Source: Streptomyces sp. SCUT-3 (lineage in GTDB: Bacteria; Actinomycetota; Actinomycetes; Streptomycetales; Streptomycetaceae). From it: a stretch of 64,000 nucleotides of DNA. The stretch spans positions 4,688,501 to 4,752,500 of the forward strand of contig NZ_CP046907.1 of the NCBI RefSeq assembly GCF_014083985.1, given 5' to 3'. Shown piece by piece: positions 42,009-50,171 of the stretch; position 1 is the first letter of the stretch; every line of letters begins with the position of its first letter. The notes under the pieces are model-generated. The model had not been told where the DNA came from. It did not search any database and saw only the letters and a program-made list of their open reading frames with translations. The position numbers were made by a program, and so were the translations under genes.

Positions 42009-42358
42009 TCAGGTCCGCTTCCCGGAACGCGGTCGCGGCAGCGCTCCGGTCAGCCTGCGGGTCGCGGCGGACCAGCGGACGAGGGTCCGCTCCCACGCGG
42101 CGGAGACCGCCCACCCCATCCGGGCCGCGGAGCGCGGCAGCAGGAGGGCGCGCAGTGCGGCCCGCCGCCCCGCGCTCGCGCGCAGCGCGGCCCCGACCCG
42201 GCGGACGTCGTCGCCCAGCCCGGCCGCCGGCCGCGGCCGCGGTGCGTACACCGCCTGCTCCACGGCGCCCGCCACCCGCATCACGGAGTCGGCGGCCGGG
42301 CCCTCCAGGCCGCCGGCCCGCACGATCCGGGCTCCCGCCCGGCGCGGGGTCCCGACGG
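42009..42358 (-). pseudogene. Displaced C-terminal segment (DUF4129-like) of the transglutaminase gene
   Basis: In the frame shifted by one base, the text after position ~42355 continues as TPRRAGARIVRAGG, ADSVMRVAGAVEQAVYAPRP and ends PRPRSGKRT at 42009. This is the expected continuation of TgpA-like proteins (DUF4129 region). The current frame of the main gene instead ends in a Pro/Arg-rich tail at 42281. A single base appears to be missing in the run around 42350-42356. Confidence 0.75.
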
Positions 42359-44515
42359 GTCGGGGGTGATGCCGTAGTCCCAGGCGGTGTCGGACAGTTC
42401 CCGCCAGGCGGCCAGCGACCGGTCCCGTTCGGTGGCCGATCGCCCGTCCGCCTGCCCGTCCGGCCGCCCCTCCGCCGACCCGGCCACGGCACTGCCTGCC
42501 GGCGCCGGCCCTGTGCCCCGGGAGGGGGCCCGGGCCCGGTCGGCGCCGCCGGTCCGGCCGTTGCCGCCCAGGCGCCGTGCGCGCACCCGGATCCGCCACA
42601 GCATGGGCAGCGCCAGCAGGGCCGCGAGGAGGGCCGAGGCCGCCGTGACGAGCGCGGTCCGCGCCGTGAACACCCCCGGGTCCTGCGGGACGTCGGCCGA
42701 GGCGGCGGGGCCGCCGCAGGCCGGGTCGGTCGAGTCCGGGTCGTTGCACTTCCTCCTGTCACCGGTGTCCGTGCTCGGCGCGGCAGCGGGGCTCCGGGGG
42801 GCCTCCGGCTCGGCGACCTCGGGATCAGGGGCCTCCTGGCGGGCGTACTCCGGGACGCTGCCCCGGTCCGGGGTCGGTTCGAAGCGGGTCCAGCCGATCC
42901 CCTCGAAGTACAGCTCGGGCCAGGCGTGCGCGTCCTGCAGGCCCACCGACCAGGTGCCGTTGGCGTCCCGCACGCCGGGCGTGTACCCGACCGCCACCCG
43001 GGCCGGGACATCCAGGGTGCGGGCCATGGCGGCCATGGAGAAGGCGAAGTGGACGCAGAAGCCCTCCTTGTTCCGCAGGAACCGGGTGATGGCGGTGCTG
43101 CCGGTGCCGGACTCCACCTCGGTGTCGTAGCGGAACCCGCCGGAGGAGGCGAACCAGTCCTGGAGCCTGCGGGCCCGCTCGTAGTCGTCGGACGCCCCGG
43201 CGGTGACCCGCCGCGCCTGTTCGGCCACCTCGCCGGGGAGCGAGTCCGGGACCCGGGTGTACTCCTCGAGAAGGTCCGCCGGAGGGCGGGGGGCGTTCCG
43301 CAGCTGCTCGGCGGTGGGCTCCACCTGGAGGCTGGTGACCGTGTACCGGGCGCCGGCCGTGGTCTGGCGCCGGTCGCCCACCAGGGTGCGGCCCTCCGGC
43401 TCGAAGCGCCAGCGCCCCTCGATCTCCACCCCGGTGACCGGGTACGGCAGCGGCAGCCAGTTCTGCCGGTACCACTCGGCGGTGGAGAGGACGGTGGAGA
43501 CCGGCGTCACGGGGACATCGGTGGCCAGGCCCGCGGGGAGGGGCCACCGCCGGGGCTCCGGGACGTCCTGCACCCGGCGTTCCGACGGCTTCCACGCGGT
43601 CCCGTCGAACTTGTCGAGGGAGACGAACCGCAGGTACAGGCCGGAGTTGCCGGGGGCGGTCGTGCGGTAGCGCAGGACCTCGCGGTCCTCCGGGCGGTTG
43701 AGGCTGTCCTGGAGGGAGACCAGCGGGTTCACCGCGGAGATGGTGCCGCTCCCGCCGCCGGAGCCCCCGTCGCCGGTGCGCTCGCCCAGCAGCCCCGGGC
43801 CCGTCAGGTCGGTGACCGGGACGATCAGGGCGATGCCCAGGGCCACCGCGCCGATCCGGCGCCCGGTGCGCACCGGGGCCGGCGGGCGGTCCGGCTCCGC
43901 CGCGCGGGGGCCGCCGCCGGAGCCGCCGAAGACCCTGCCCCAGCGGGAGAGCCGGTCGCGGCCCTCGGCCAGCAGCAGCAACAGGTAGCCCGCCGCCGCC
44001 AGGGCGAACCACTGCCACCCCGAGCCGTCACCGGAGAGCCCGGCCGCCACCGAGTACAGCGCCAGCATCGGCAGCCCGGCGGGCGCGGCGCTGCGGTAGG
44101 TCACCGCGAGGGCGTCCACGCACAGGGCGACCAGGGCGACCCCGCCCACCAGCATCAGCCGTATGCCCGGGGTGGCGGGCGCGGGCACGGCGTACTCGCC
44201 GATGTCCTTCGCGCCTTCTCCCAGCAGCCCGGTGAATCGTTCCACCGCCGCCGGGCCGGGCAGCACGCCGAGCACGGCGGCGTCCCGGACGAACAGCCAC
44301 GAGAGGACCAGCAGCACGACCGCGGCCTGCGCCGCTACGGTCACCGGCCGGGGCAGCGGGGCACGCCGGGCCAGCGCCCCGGCCCCGGCCGACGCGGCCA
44401 CCACCACGGCGGCCTGCACCAGCCAGGAGACGGAGGAGACCAGCGGCAGCAGCGCGCAGGCAGCCATCAGCGAGGCCGCCGCCGCGCACAGGGTCAGACG
44501 TATCGCACCGCTCAC
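42281..44515 (-). CDS. TgpA-like transglutaminase-domain membrane protein, apparent frameshift near the 3' end
   Basis: 744 residues as read from GTG 44515, which overlaps the DUF58 gene stop (GTGA). Six to seven membrane helices in residues 1-~235, then an extracellular region with the papain-like core: KEGFCVHFAFSMAAMA (Cys), LQDAHAWPELYFEGIGW (His, Asp), and FRYDTEVESG before it. One more helix at ~residue 630-650, then a cytoplasmic part. The natural C-terminus is displaced (see the pseudogene segment). Operon MoxR-DUF58-TgpA; in such systems the MoxR ATPase is thought to act on the DUF58/TgpA membrane proteins. The catalytic part is intact. Confidence 0.85.
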   Translation of the reverse strand: MSGAIRLTLCAAAASLMAACALLPLVSSVSWLVQAAVVVAASAGAGALARRAPLPRPVTVAAQAAVVLLVLSWLFVRDAAVLGVLPGPAAVERFTGLLGEGAKDIGEYAVPAPATPGIRLMLVGGVALVALCVDALAVTYRSAAPAGLPMLALYSVAAGLSGDGSGWQWFALAAAGYLLLLLAEGRDRLSRWGRVFGGSGGGPRAAEPDRPPAPVRTGRRIGAVALGIALIVPVTDLTGPGLLGERTGDGGSGGGSGTISAVNPLVSLQDSLNRPEDREVLRYRTTAPGNSGLYLRFVSLDKFDGTAWKPSERRVQDVPEPRRWPLPAGLATDVPVTPVSTVLSTAEWYRQNWLPLPYPVTGVEIEGRWRFEPEGRTLVGDRRQTTAGARYTVTSLQVEPTAEQLRNAPRPPADLLEEYTRVPDSLPGEVAEQARRVTAGASDDYERARRLQDWFASSGGFRYDTEVESGTGSTAITRFLRNKEGFCVHFAFSMAAMARTLDVPARVAVGYTPGVRDANGTWSVGLQDAHAWPELYFEGIGWTRFEPTPDRGSVPEYARQEAPDPEVAEPEAPRSPAAAPSTDTGDRRKCNDPDSTDPACGGPAASADVPQDPGVFTARTALVTAASALLAALLALPMLWRIRVRARRLGGNGRTGGADRARAPSRGTGPAPAGSAVAGSAEGRPDGQADGRSATERDRSLAAWRELSDTAWDYGITPDPSGPRAGREPGSCGPAAWRARPPTP

Positions 44516-45936
44516 GGCGCCACCTCCGTGTCCTGGCGCGCCCCGAACCGGTCGGCACCGCTCCACAGTCCGGGAAGGGAGTCCTCCGGCCCGACCCGCA
44601 GCACCGTCCACCCGGCGTCGCGCAGCATCCTGCGCTGCCGGTCCAGGGCGTCGCCGTCCCGGTCCTCCTCCCCGGCCCACCCGCCGCGGGCCGCCCAGGC
44701 GGGCTCGTCCAGCAGGAACGCCACGGCCCCGCCGGCGCGCTGCCGCATCCGGGCCACGACCGAGGCGTCCTCCTCGTCCAGGGCGCCGAGGAACGCCACG
44801 ACCATGCCCTCGTTGCCGCTGCGCAGCACGTCCTGGGCCCGGACCAGGCCCTCCCCGGCGGAGTGGTCCACCACGGCGAGGGCGTCCAGCAGCAGGTCCG
44901 CCGCGAGCCCGGCCCCGGCCCCGTCGCCCGTCGCCCCGGCGAAGCCGCCCGTGCCGCCGGGGGCGGGAACGGTGTCGCCGGTGTCGGTCAGCAGCCGCAC
45001 GCCGTAGCCGCGCCGGAGCATGTGCACCGCGACCGAGGCGGCGCCGGAGACCGCCCACTCGAACGGGGAGTCCGGGCCGGCGCCGCGGTGGGCGGCCGCC
45101 CGGGTGTCCAGCAGTACCGTGCACCGGCTGCGCTGCGGCTGCTCCTCGCGCCGCACCATCAGCTCCCCGTAGCGGGCGGTGGAGCGCCAGTGCACCCGGC
45201 GCAGGTCGTCGCCGTGGCGGTAGCCGCGCGGGATCGCGTCGTCCTCGCCGGCCAGGGCCAGGGCGCGGGTGCGGCTGTCACCGTGCCCCGCGGCCTCCCC
45301 GGACAGCCGGACCGGGGCCAGCGGCTGCACCCTGGGCACGACCGTCAGCGTCTCCTGCCCGCTGAAGGAGCGGGTCAGCTCGCACATGCCGAACGGGTCG
45401 CTCAGCCGCAGCTGCAGCGGACCCAGCGGGTAGCGGCCGCGCAGGTCCGAGCGCACCCGGTAGGAGACCTCGCGGTACCCGCCCGGCTCCACCCGGTCCA
45501 GGACGAACCTGGGGCGCGGGCCCAGCACGTAGGGCACCCGGTCCTGGAGCATCAGCATGCCGGTGGGCAGCCGGGAGACGTTGTCCACCCGCAGGTGGAC
45601 CCGGGCCTCCGACATCGCGGGCACCCGCGGGGGCACCAGGCGGCGGCTGCCCGCGACCCGGTGGCGGGAGCGGTGCAGCACCACCGTGCACACCACCGGC
45701 AGGACGGTCAGCAGCAGTCCGACCCGCAGCAGTTCCGGCTGGCCCAGCACGTAGGCGCAGCCGCCGGCCGCGAGGCCGGCCGCGAGGAAGGAGCGCCCCC
45801 TGGTGGTCAGGCCGCCGAAGGCCCGCCGCAGCCCGCCGCCGGCCCCCTGCGCGGGGCCGTCCGGTGCGTCGGGGGCGGCCGCGGGACCGGGGCCGGCGGC
45901 GGCTGTCGGGCCGGGGGCGTCGGTGCCGCCCCTCAT
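44512..45936 (-). CDS. DUF58 (von Willebrand-like) membrane protein
   Basis: 474 residues from ATG 45936, overlapping the MoxR gene stop (ATGA). Two hydrophobic segments in residues 50-95 anchor it. DDLRRVHWRSTARYGELMVRREE is the DUF58 signature (about residues 240-265), followed by a degenerate vWA-like fold: CTVLLDTRAA, then ALAVVDHSAGE. It is the usual partner of MoxR ATPases. It has an acidic Pro/Ala-rich N-terminal head. Envelope-related role by family; substrate unknown. Confidence 0.92.
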   Translation of the reverse strand: MRGGTDAPGPTAAAGPGPAAAPDAPDGPAQGAGGGLRRAFGGLTTRGRSFLAAGLAAGGCAYVLGQPELLRVGLLLTVLPVVCTVVLHRSRHRVAGSRRLVPPRVPAMSEARVHLRVDNVSRLPTGMLMLQDRVPYVLGPRPRFVLDRVEPGGYREVSYRVRSDLRGRYPLGPLQLRLSDPFGMCELTRSFSGQETLTVVPRVQPLAPVRLSGEAAGHGDSRTRALALAGEDDAIPRGYRHGDDLRRVHWRSTARYGELMVRREEQPQRSRCTVLLDTRAAAHRGAGPDSPFEWAVSGAASVAVHMLRRGYGVRLLTDTGDTVPAPGGTGGFAGATGDGAGAGLAADLLLDALAVVDHSAGEGLVRAQDVLRSGNEGMVVAFLGALDEEDASVVARMRQRAGGAVAFLLDEPAWAARGGWAGEEDRDGDALDRQRRMLRDAGWTVLRVGPEDSLPGLWSGADRFGARQDTEVAP

Positions 45937-46937
45937 CGCAATCTCCGGGCGCCGCCCGGCACGTCGGGGCCGTGTGCGTCGGGCACGGGGGTGCGCTGCA
46001 GGATCTCGGCCACCACCTGCTCCGGCGCGCGGCGGTTCAGCTGTGCCTGCGCGGTGGGCAGCAGGCGGTGCGACAGCACGGGGGAGGCCAGTGCCTGCAC
46101 GTCGTCCGGGAGCACGTAGTCCCGGCCGTCGAGGGCGGCCGCGGCCCGCGCCGCCCGCACCAGGTGCAGGGTGGCGCGGGGGGAGGCGCCCAGCCGCAGG
46201 TCCGGGTGGCCGCGCGTGGCGGAGACCAGGGCCACCACGTAGCGGCGCACCGGGTCGGCGACGTGCACCGTGCGCACCGCCTCCACCAGCTCGGTGATCT
46301 CGTGGGCGTGCGCGACCGGCCGGACCTCGTCCAGCGCCGGCGTGCCCCCGTGCACGTCCAGCATCCGCAGCTCGGCCTCGGCGCTGGGGTAGCCGATGGA
46401 GATCCGGGCCATGAAGCGGTCCCGCTGCGCCTCGGGCAGCGGATAGGTGCCCTCCATCTCCACCGGGTTCTGGGTGGCGATGACCATGAACGGGCGGGGC
46501 AGCTCGTAGGTGCTGCCGTCGACGGTGACCTGGCGCTCCTCCATCGACTCCAGCAGCGCCGACTGCGTCTTGGGCGAGGCGCGGTTGATCTCGTCGCCCA
46601 CCACGATCTGGGCGAAGATCGCGCCCGGCTTGAACTCGAACTCCCGCCGCTGCTGGTCGAAGACGCTGACCCCGGTGACGTCGGACGGCAGCAGGTCCGG
46701 CGTGAACTGGATCCGCCGGACCGAGCAGTCGACGGACCGGGCCAGCGCCTTGGAGAGCATCGTCTTGCCCACGCCGGGCACGTCCTCGACCAGCAGGTGG
46801 CCCTCGGCGAGCAGGACCGTCAGGGCGATCCGGACGACCTCCGGCTTGCCCTCGATCACGTGCTCGACCGATCTGCGCACCCGGTCGGCGGTGGCGGTCA
46901 GGCCCTCCAGGCCCGCTCGTTCGTCATAGGTGGTCAC
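45933..46937 (-). CDS. MoxR-family AAA+ ATPase
   Basis: 334 residues from GTG 46937 (GAGGAGGG 4-5 bases upstream). Walker A EDVPGVGKTML, Walker B VVGDEINRASPKTQSALLE, sensor VIATQNPVEMEGTYPLPEAQ, arginine-finger region DRFMARI. MoxR proteins act as chaperone-like ATPases that remodel or load partner proteins. First gene of the MoxR-DUF58-TgpA operon, divergent from no close gene (the carbonic anhydrase gene lies downstream of its promoter region on the same strand). Confidence 0.94.
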   Translation of the reverse strand: MTTYDERAGLEGLTATADRVRRSVEHVIEGKPEVVRIALTVLLAEGHLLVEDVPGVGKTMLSKALARSVDCSVRRIQFTPDLLPSDVTGVSVFDQQRREFEFKPGAIFAQIVVGDEINRASPKTQSALLESMEERQVTVDGSTYELPRPFMVIATQNPVEMEGTYPLPEAQRDRFMARISIGYPSAEAELRMLDVHGGTPALDEVRPVAHAHEITELVEAVRTVHVADPVRRYVVALVSATRGHPDLRLGASPRATLHLVRAARAAAALDGRDYVLPDDVQALASPVLSHRLLPTAQAQLNRRAPEQVVAEILQRTPVPDAHGPDVPGGARRLR

Positions 46938-47062
46938 CCAGCCCTCCTCGGCCCGTTGCCGGCCCGGCGGCACGCCGCGGCCTCCCCCGCATTCTTGCCT
47001 TCCCGGGGGCTCCGCGTCACACGGGTGAGGGCGGAGGAGGGGGACTTGCCCGCCTTGGCGCC

Positions 47063-47590
47063 CTATGCGTCGATCTCCCGCAGGCTGCCGGTGTGCACGT
47101 CGAACACGAAGCCGCGGACGTCGTCGGTGTGCGGGATGAAGGGCGAGTTCCGGACGCGGGCCATCGACTGGCGGACGTCCTGGTCGATGTCGTTGAAGGT
47201 CTCCAGCGCCCACGACGGCCGGACGCCGACCTCGCGCTCCAGCTCCCCGCGGAACTCGTCCTCGGACAGGCCCTGCAGGCCGCAGCCGGTGTGGTGGATC
47301 AGGACGACCGACCTGGTCCCCAGGGCGCGCTGGCTGATGGTCAGCGAGCGGATGGTGTCGTCGGTGACCACACCGCCGGCGTTGCGGATCAGGTGGCTGT
47401 CGCCGAGGTCCAGGCCCAGGGCTGCGAACAGGTCGAGCCGGGCGTCCATGCAGGCGACCACGGCCAGTTTCTGGACCGGGCGGGCGTCCATCCCGGGGTC
47501 GGTGAACCCGGCGGAGTAGGTGCGGTTCGCCGCGACCAGGCGGTCGGTCACGGAGTCCTCGGTCTTGGTCTTCGTCTTCGGCTTGGACAT
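47063..47590 (-). CDS. Beta-class carbonic anhydrase
   Basis: 175 residues from ATG 47590. Zinc ligands Cys47 (VVACMDAR, with the Asp49-Arg51 dyad), His100 and Cys103 (LIHHTGCGLQG). It hydrates carbon dioxide to bicarbonate in the cytoplasm. The first ~12 residues are a Lys/Thr-rich extension (KPKTKTKTED). It is divergent from mraZ, sharing a 327-base region. Confidence 0.95.
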   Translation of the reverse strand: MSKPKTKTKTEDSVTDRLVAANRTYSAGFTDPGMDARPVQKLAVVACMDARLDLFAALGLDLGDSHLIRNAGGVVTDDTIRSLTISQRALGTRSVVLIHHTGCGLQGLSEDEFRGELEREVGVRPSWALETFNDIDQDVRQSMARVRNSPFIPHTDDVRGFVFDVHTGSLREIDA

Positions 47591-47917
47591 GGCTCGAAAC
47601 CCTAGCCGGGGGGGACGGCGGAAATCCCGTGGCGCCACAGTGATCTGCGTCAATCCGGGGATTCTCCTTGCGCCCTTCCCGTCACCCTCCCGGCCCGTCC
47701 CGTTCCTCCGCAGGAGTGAAATCCGGCCAGGGGCGCGTACAGGGGCGCGCGCACGGCCAGGATGCGCCGTGCAGGGTAGGGGGACCCCGCCCGGCCTGCG
47801 GTTTTCCCGGGCTCCGGAGTGGACCGGACGTGGTTGACCGTGGAGGGCAGTGGAGTACAGTGGCGCGAAGTGGGGCACGGACGCCCCGTCCGGAGCCGGC
47901 GGCAGGAGGTGCTCGGG
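47591..47917. other. Divergent regulatory region carbonic anhydrase/mraZ
   Basis: No gene. It holds the mraZ promoter with MraZ repeats at its right end (47830-47874) and the upstream region of the carbonic anhydrase at its left end. Nothing else was recognised between ~47620 and 47825. Confidence 0.7.
47830..47874 (+). promoter_or_regulatory. mraZ promoter covered by five MraZ-binding repeats
   Basis: GTGGT, GTGGA, GTGGA, GTGGC and GTGGG occur at 47830, 47840, 47850, 47860 and 47870, that is every 10 bases. MraZ proteins bind direct GTGG repeats spaced by one helical turn. The same bases form a promoter: TTGACC (47834-47839), 16 bases, TACAGT (47856-47861). MraZ should therefore repress its own transcription. 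Confidence 0.85.
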
Positions 47918-48349
47918 TTGTTCCTCGGGACGTACACGCCCCGTCTGGACGACAAGAGCAGGCTCGTCCTCCCCGCGAGGTTCCGCGAGCAGCTGGCCCC
48001 CGGCCTGGTCGTCACCAAGGGGCGCGAGCGCTGCCTGTACGTGTGGCCGGTCGAGGAGTTCCGCGAGGTGACCGCCCGCATCGGCCGGGCGCCGGTGGTG
48101 TCCGAGGCGGTCCGCGACTACCTGCGGGTGCTGTTCGCCGGGGCCGTCGACGAGGTCCCCGACCGGCAGGGGAGGATCACCCTCCCGCAGCCGCTGCGGG
48201 AGTACGCCGGGCTGAGCCGCGAGTGCACCGTGATCGGCGCCAACACCCGCGTCGAGGTGTGGGACAGTGCCTCCTGGGACCAGTACCTGCTGGACCGGCA
48301 GGGCTCCTTCCCGGACCTGTCGCAGGAGGTGCTGCCCGGACTACTGTGA
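47918..48349 (+). CDS. mraZ: Transcriptional regulator MraZ
   Basis: 143 residues from TTG 47918, with AGGAGGT ending 7 bases upstream; this gives the family start [15 protein letters not shown]. Two AbrB-like half-domains: [15 protein letters not shown] and [18 protein letters not shown]. MraZ forms a ring that binds direct repeats and controls the dcw cluster. It is separated from rsmH by 278 bases that contain a small ORF. Confidence 0.95.
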   Translation: MFLGTYTPRLDDKSRLVLPARFREQLAPGLVVTKGRERCLYVWPVEEFREVTARIGRAPVVSEAVRDYLRVLFAGAVDEVPDRQGRITLPQPLREYAGLSRECTVIGANTRVEVWDSASWDQYLLDRQGSFPDLSQEVLPGLL

Positions 48350-48565
48350 ACCGCCTCCGTCCCAGACCCGTCCGTACGCGGCCCGAGGGCCGCACCCGTC
48401 CGAGACAGTGCGACGGCCACGTCTGCGCGCACGCACGGCCCGGCCTCCTCCCGCTCCCGGCCGACCGGCACCTCTTCCCCGGTGCCGGTCGACCTCCTTC
48501 CCCATCGTGAGCGGGCGGGGACCCGGCGGTGCGTTCCCGCCCGTCGCACCCCAAGAAGGGCACTG
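48350..48565. other. Intergenic region mraZ-rsmH
   Basis: 216 bases, GC-rich, with short inverted repeats (GCGGCCCGAGGGCCGC near 48380 and ACCGGCACC/GGTGCCGGT near 48465-48490). Neither is followed by a T-tract, so partial termination or attenuation between mraZ and the rest of the cluster is possible but not shown. Confidence 0.4.
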
Positions 48566-48631
48566 ATGAGCACCACCACGCACTCCCGCCACGCGCGGCC
48601 GGCCGCGCACGACACCGGGGAGGTGCGGTGA
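48566..48631 (+). CDS. Possible 21-aa leader ORF overlapping the rsmH start
   Basis: ATG 48566, with AAGAAGG 6 bases upstream, encodes [20 protein letters not shown] and a final Arg; its TGA overlaps the rsmH GTG (GTGA). Translation here would deliver ribosomes to rsmH. The peptide has no recognisable domain; four His suggest no clear amino-acid sensor. Confidence 0.45.
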   Translation: MSTTTHSRHARPAAHDTGEVR

Positions 48632-49587
48632 CCACTGAGCCCCGACACGTACCGGTCATGCTCCGGCGCTGCCTGGAGATGCTCGCCCCCGCCCTCGCCG
48701 CACCCGGCTCCGTCGTCGTCGACGCCACCCTCGGGCTCGGCGGGCACAGCGAGGCCCTGCTGACCTCCTTCCCCTCCGCGCGGCTGGTCGCCGTCGACCG
48801 GGACCCGGCCGCCCTGGAGCTCGCCGGGAAGCGCCTCGCCCCCTTCGGCGACCGCGCCACCCTGGTGCACGCCGTCTACGACGAGATCCCCGACGTCCTC
48901 GCCCGCCTCGGCATCCCGAAGGTCCAGGGCGTGCTGTTCGACCTCGGCGTCTCCTCCATGCAGCTCGACGAGGCCGGCCGCGGCTTCGCCTACGCGCAGG
49001 ACGCGCCCCTGGACATGCGGATGGACCAGAGCACCGGGATCAGCGCCGCGGAGGTGCTCAACACCTACCCGGCGGGCGAACTGGTGCGGATCCTGCGCAC
49101 CTACGGCGAGGAGAAGTTCGCCCGGAAGATCGTCGAGGCGGTGGTGCGCGAGCGACAGAAGGAGCCGTTCACCACCAGCGCACGGCTGGTCGAGCTGATC
49201 CGCGCGGCCCTGCCCCAGGCGGCCAAGCGCACCGGCGGCAACCCGGCCAAACGGACCTTCCAGGCCCTGCGCATCGAGGTCAACGGCGAGCTCGCCGTCC
49301 TCGAGCGGGCGATCCCCGCGGCCGTCGGCGCGCTCGCCGTGGGGGGCCGGATCGCCGTGCTGTCCTACCACTCCCTGGAGGACAGGCTGGTCAAGCAGGT
49401 GTTCGCGGCCGGTGCGGCGAGTACCGCCCCGCCCGGCCTGCCGGTCGTCCCCGAGCAGTACCAGCCCCGGCTGAAACTGCTCACCCGCGGCGCGGAACTG
49501 CCCACGGCCGAGGAGGTCGCGGAGAACCGGCGGGCGGCCCCGGCCCGGCTGCGCGGGGCGGAGCGGATCAGGGAGGACCCGGCGTGA
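48628..49587 (+). CDS. rsmH: 16S rRNA (cytosine-1402-N4)-methyltransferase RsmH (MraW)
   Basis: 319 residues from GTG 48628 (GGAGGT just upstream). [27 protein letters not shown] (SAM-binding motif I), [34 protein letters not shown], and the C-terminal [20 protein letters not shown]. It methylates N4 of C1402 in 16S rRNA, in the decoding centre. It overlaps ftsL by GTGA. Confidence 0.96.
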   Translation: MTTEPRHVPVMLRRCLEMLAPALAAPGSVVVDATLGLGGHSEALLTSFPSARLVAVDRDPAALELAGKRLAPFGDRATLVHAVYDEIPDVLARLGIPKVQGVLFDLGVSSMQLDEAGRGFAYAQDAPLDMRMDQSTGISAAEVLNTYPAGELVRILRTYGEEKFARKIVEAVVRERQKEPFTTSARLVELIRAALPQAAKRTGGNPAKRTFQALRIEVNGELAVLERAIPAAVGALAVGGRIAVLSYHSLEDRLVKQVFAAGAASTAPPGLPVVPEQYQPRLKLLTRGAELPTAEEVAENRRAAPARLRGAERIREDPA

Positions 49588-50081
49588 CGGCGAGGAGACG
49601 GGGAGCGGTCCCGCAACCGGGCGGCCCCGCCGCGGCCCGCACCCCGTTCGTGGTGCTCGTGGTGGTGCTGCTCGCCGGCGGCCTGATCGCCCTGCTCGTG
49701 CTCAACACCGCCGTCAACCAGGGCTCGTTCCGGCTGTCCGAGCTGCAGAAGGAGACCACGCGGCTCACCGACGAGGAGCAGGCCCTGCAGCAGCAGGTCG
49801 ACGAGCACTCGGCGCCGGGCGAACTCGCCCGCCGCGCCCGGGAGCTGGGCATGGTGCCCGGCGGCAACCCCGCCTTCCTGGACGACGACGGCACCGTGCG
49901 CGGGGTGCCGGGCGAGTCCGGCGGGGCGCCGCCCGCCGTCCGCCCGCCCACGGCCGCGCCCTCCCCCACCGGATCGGTCGCCCCCTCCCTCGGCCCGGAC
50001 ACCGCCCCCGCGGCGGGCGCCGGGGACGGGGCGGGCCCGTCCGCCCAGACCCCGGCCCAGGCCGCACCCGACACCCGGTAG
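49584..50081 (+). CDS. ftsL: Cell division protein FtsL
   Basis: 165 residues. Short basic cytoplasmic N-terminus, one membrane helix at ~21-43 ([20 protein letters not shown]), a coiled coil at ~48-85 ([20 protein letters not shown]), then a Pro/Ala-rich tail. The bitopic layout and position between rsmH and ftsI identify FtsL, partner of DivIC and FtsQ in the divisome. Start GTG overlaps the rsmH stop. Confidence 0.92.
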   Translation: MTARRRGAVPQPGGPAAARTPFVVLVVVLLAGGLIALLVLNTAVNQGSFRLSELQKETTRLTDEEQALQQQVDEHSAPGELARRARELGMVPGGNPAFLDDDGTVRGVPGESGGAPPAVRPPTAAPSPTGSVAPSLGPDTAPAAGAGDGAGPSAQTPAQAAPDTR

Positions 50082-50090
50082 GTGACCGAC

Positions 50091-50171
50091 GTGACCTTGC
50101 CCCGACCCCCGCACCCCGGACCGGCACCCGCGCCGGCCCCCTCCCGCGCACCGGCAGGGGGCGGCGCGTGA
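50091..50171 (+). CDS. Possible 26-aa ORF bridging ftsL and ftsI
   Basis: GTG 50091, with GTAGGTGA just upstream, encodes a Pro-rich peptide beginning MTLPRPPHPGPAP; its TGA overlaps the ftsI GTG (GTGA). It fills the otherwise odd 86-base gap in a cluster where genes overlap. It could be a coupling ORF rather than a functional peptide. Confidence 0.4.
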   Translation: MTLPRPPHPGPAPAPAPSRAPAGGGA

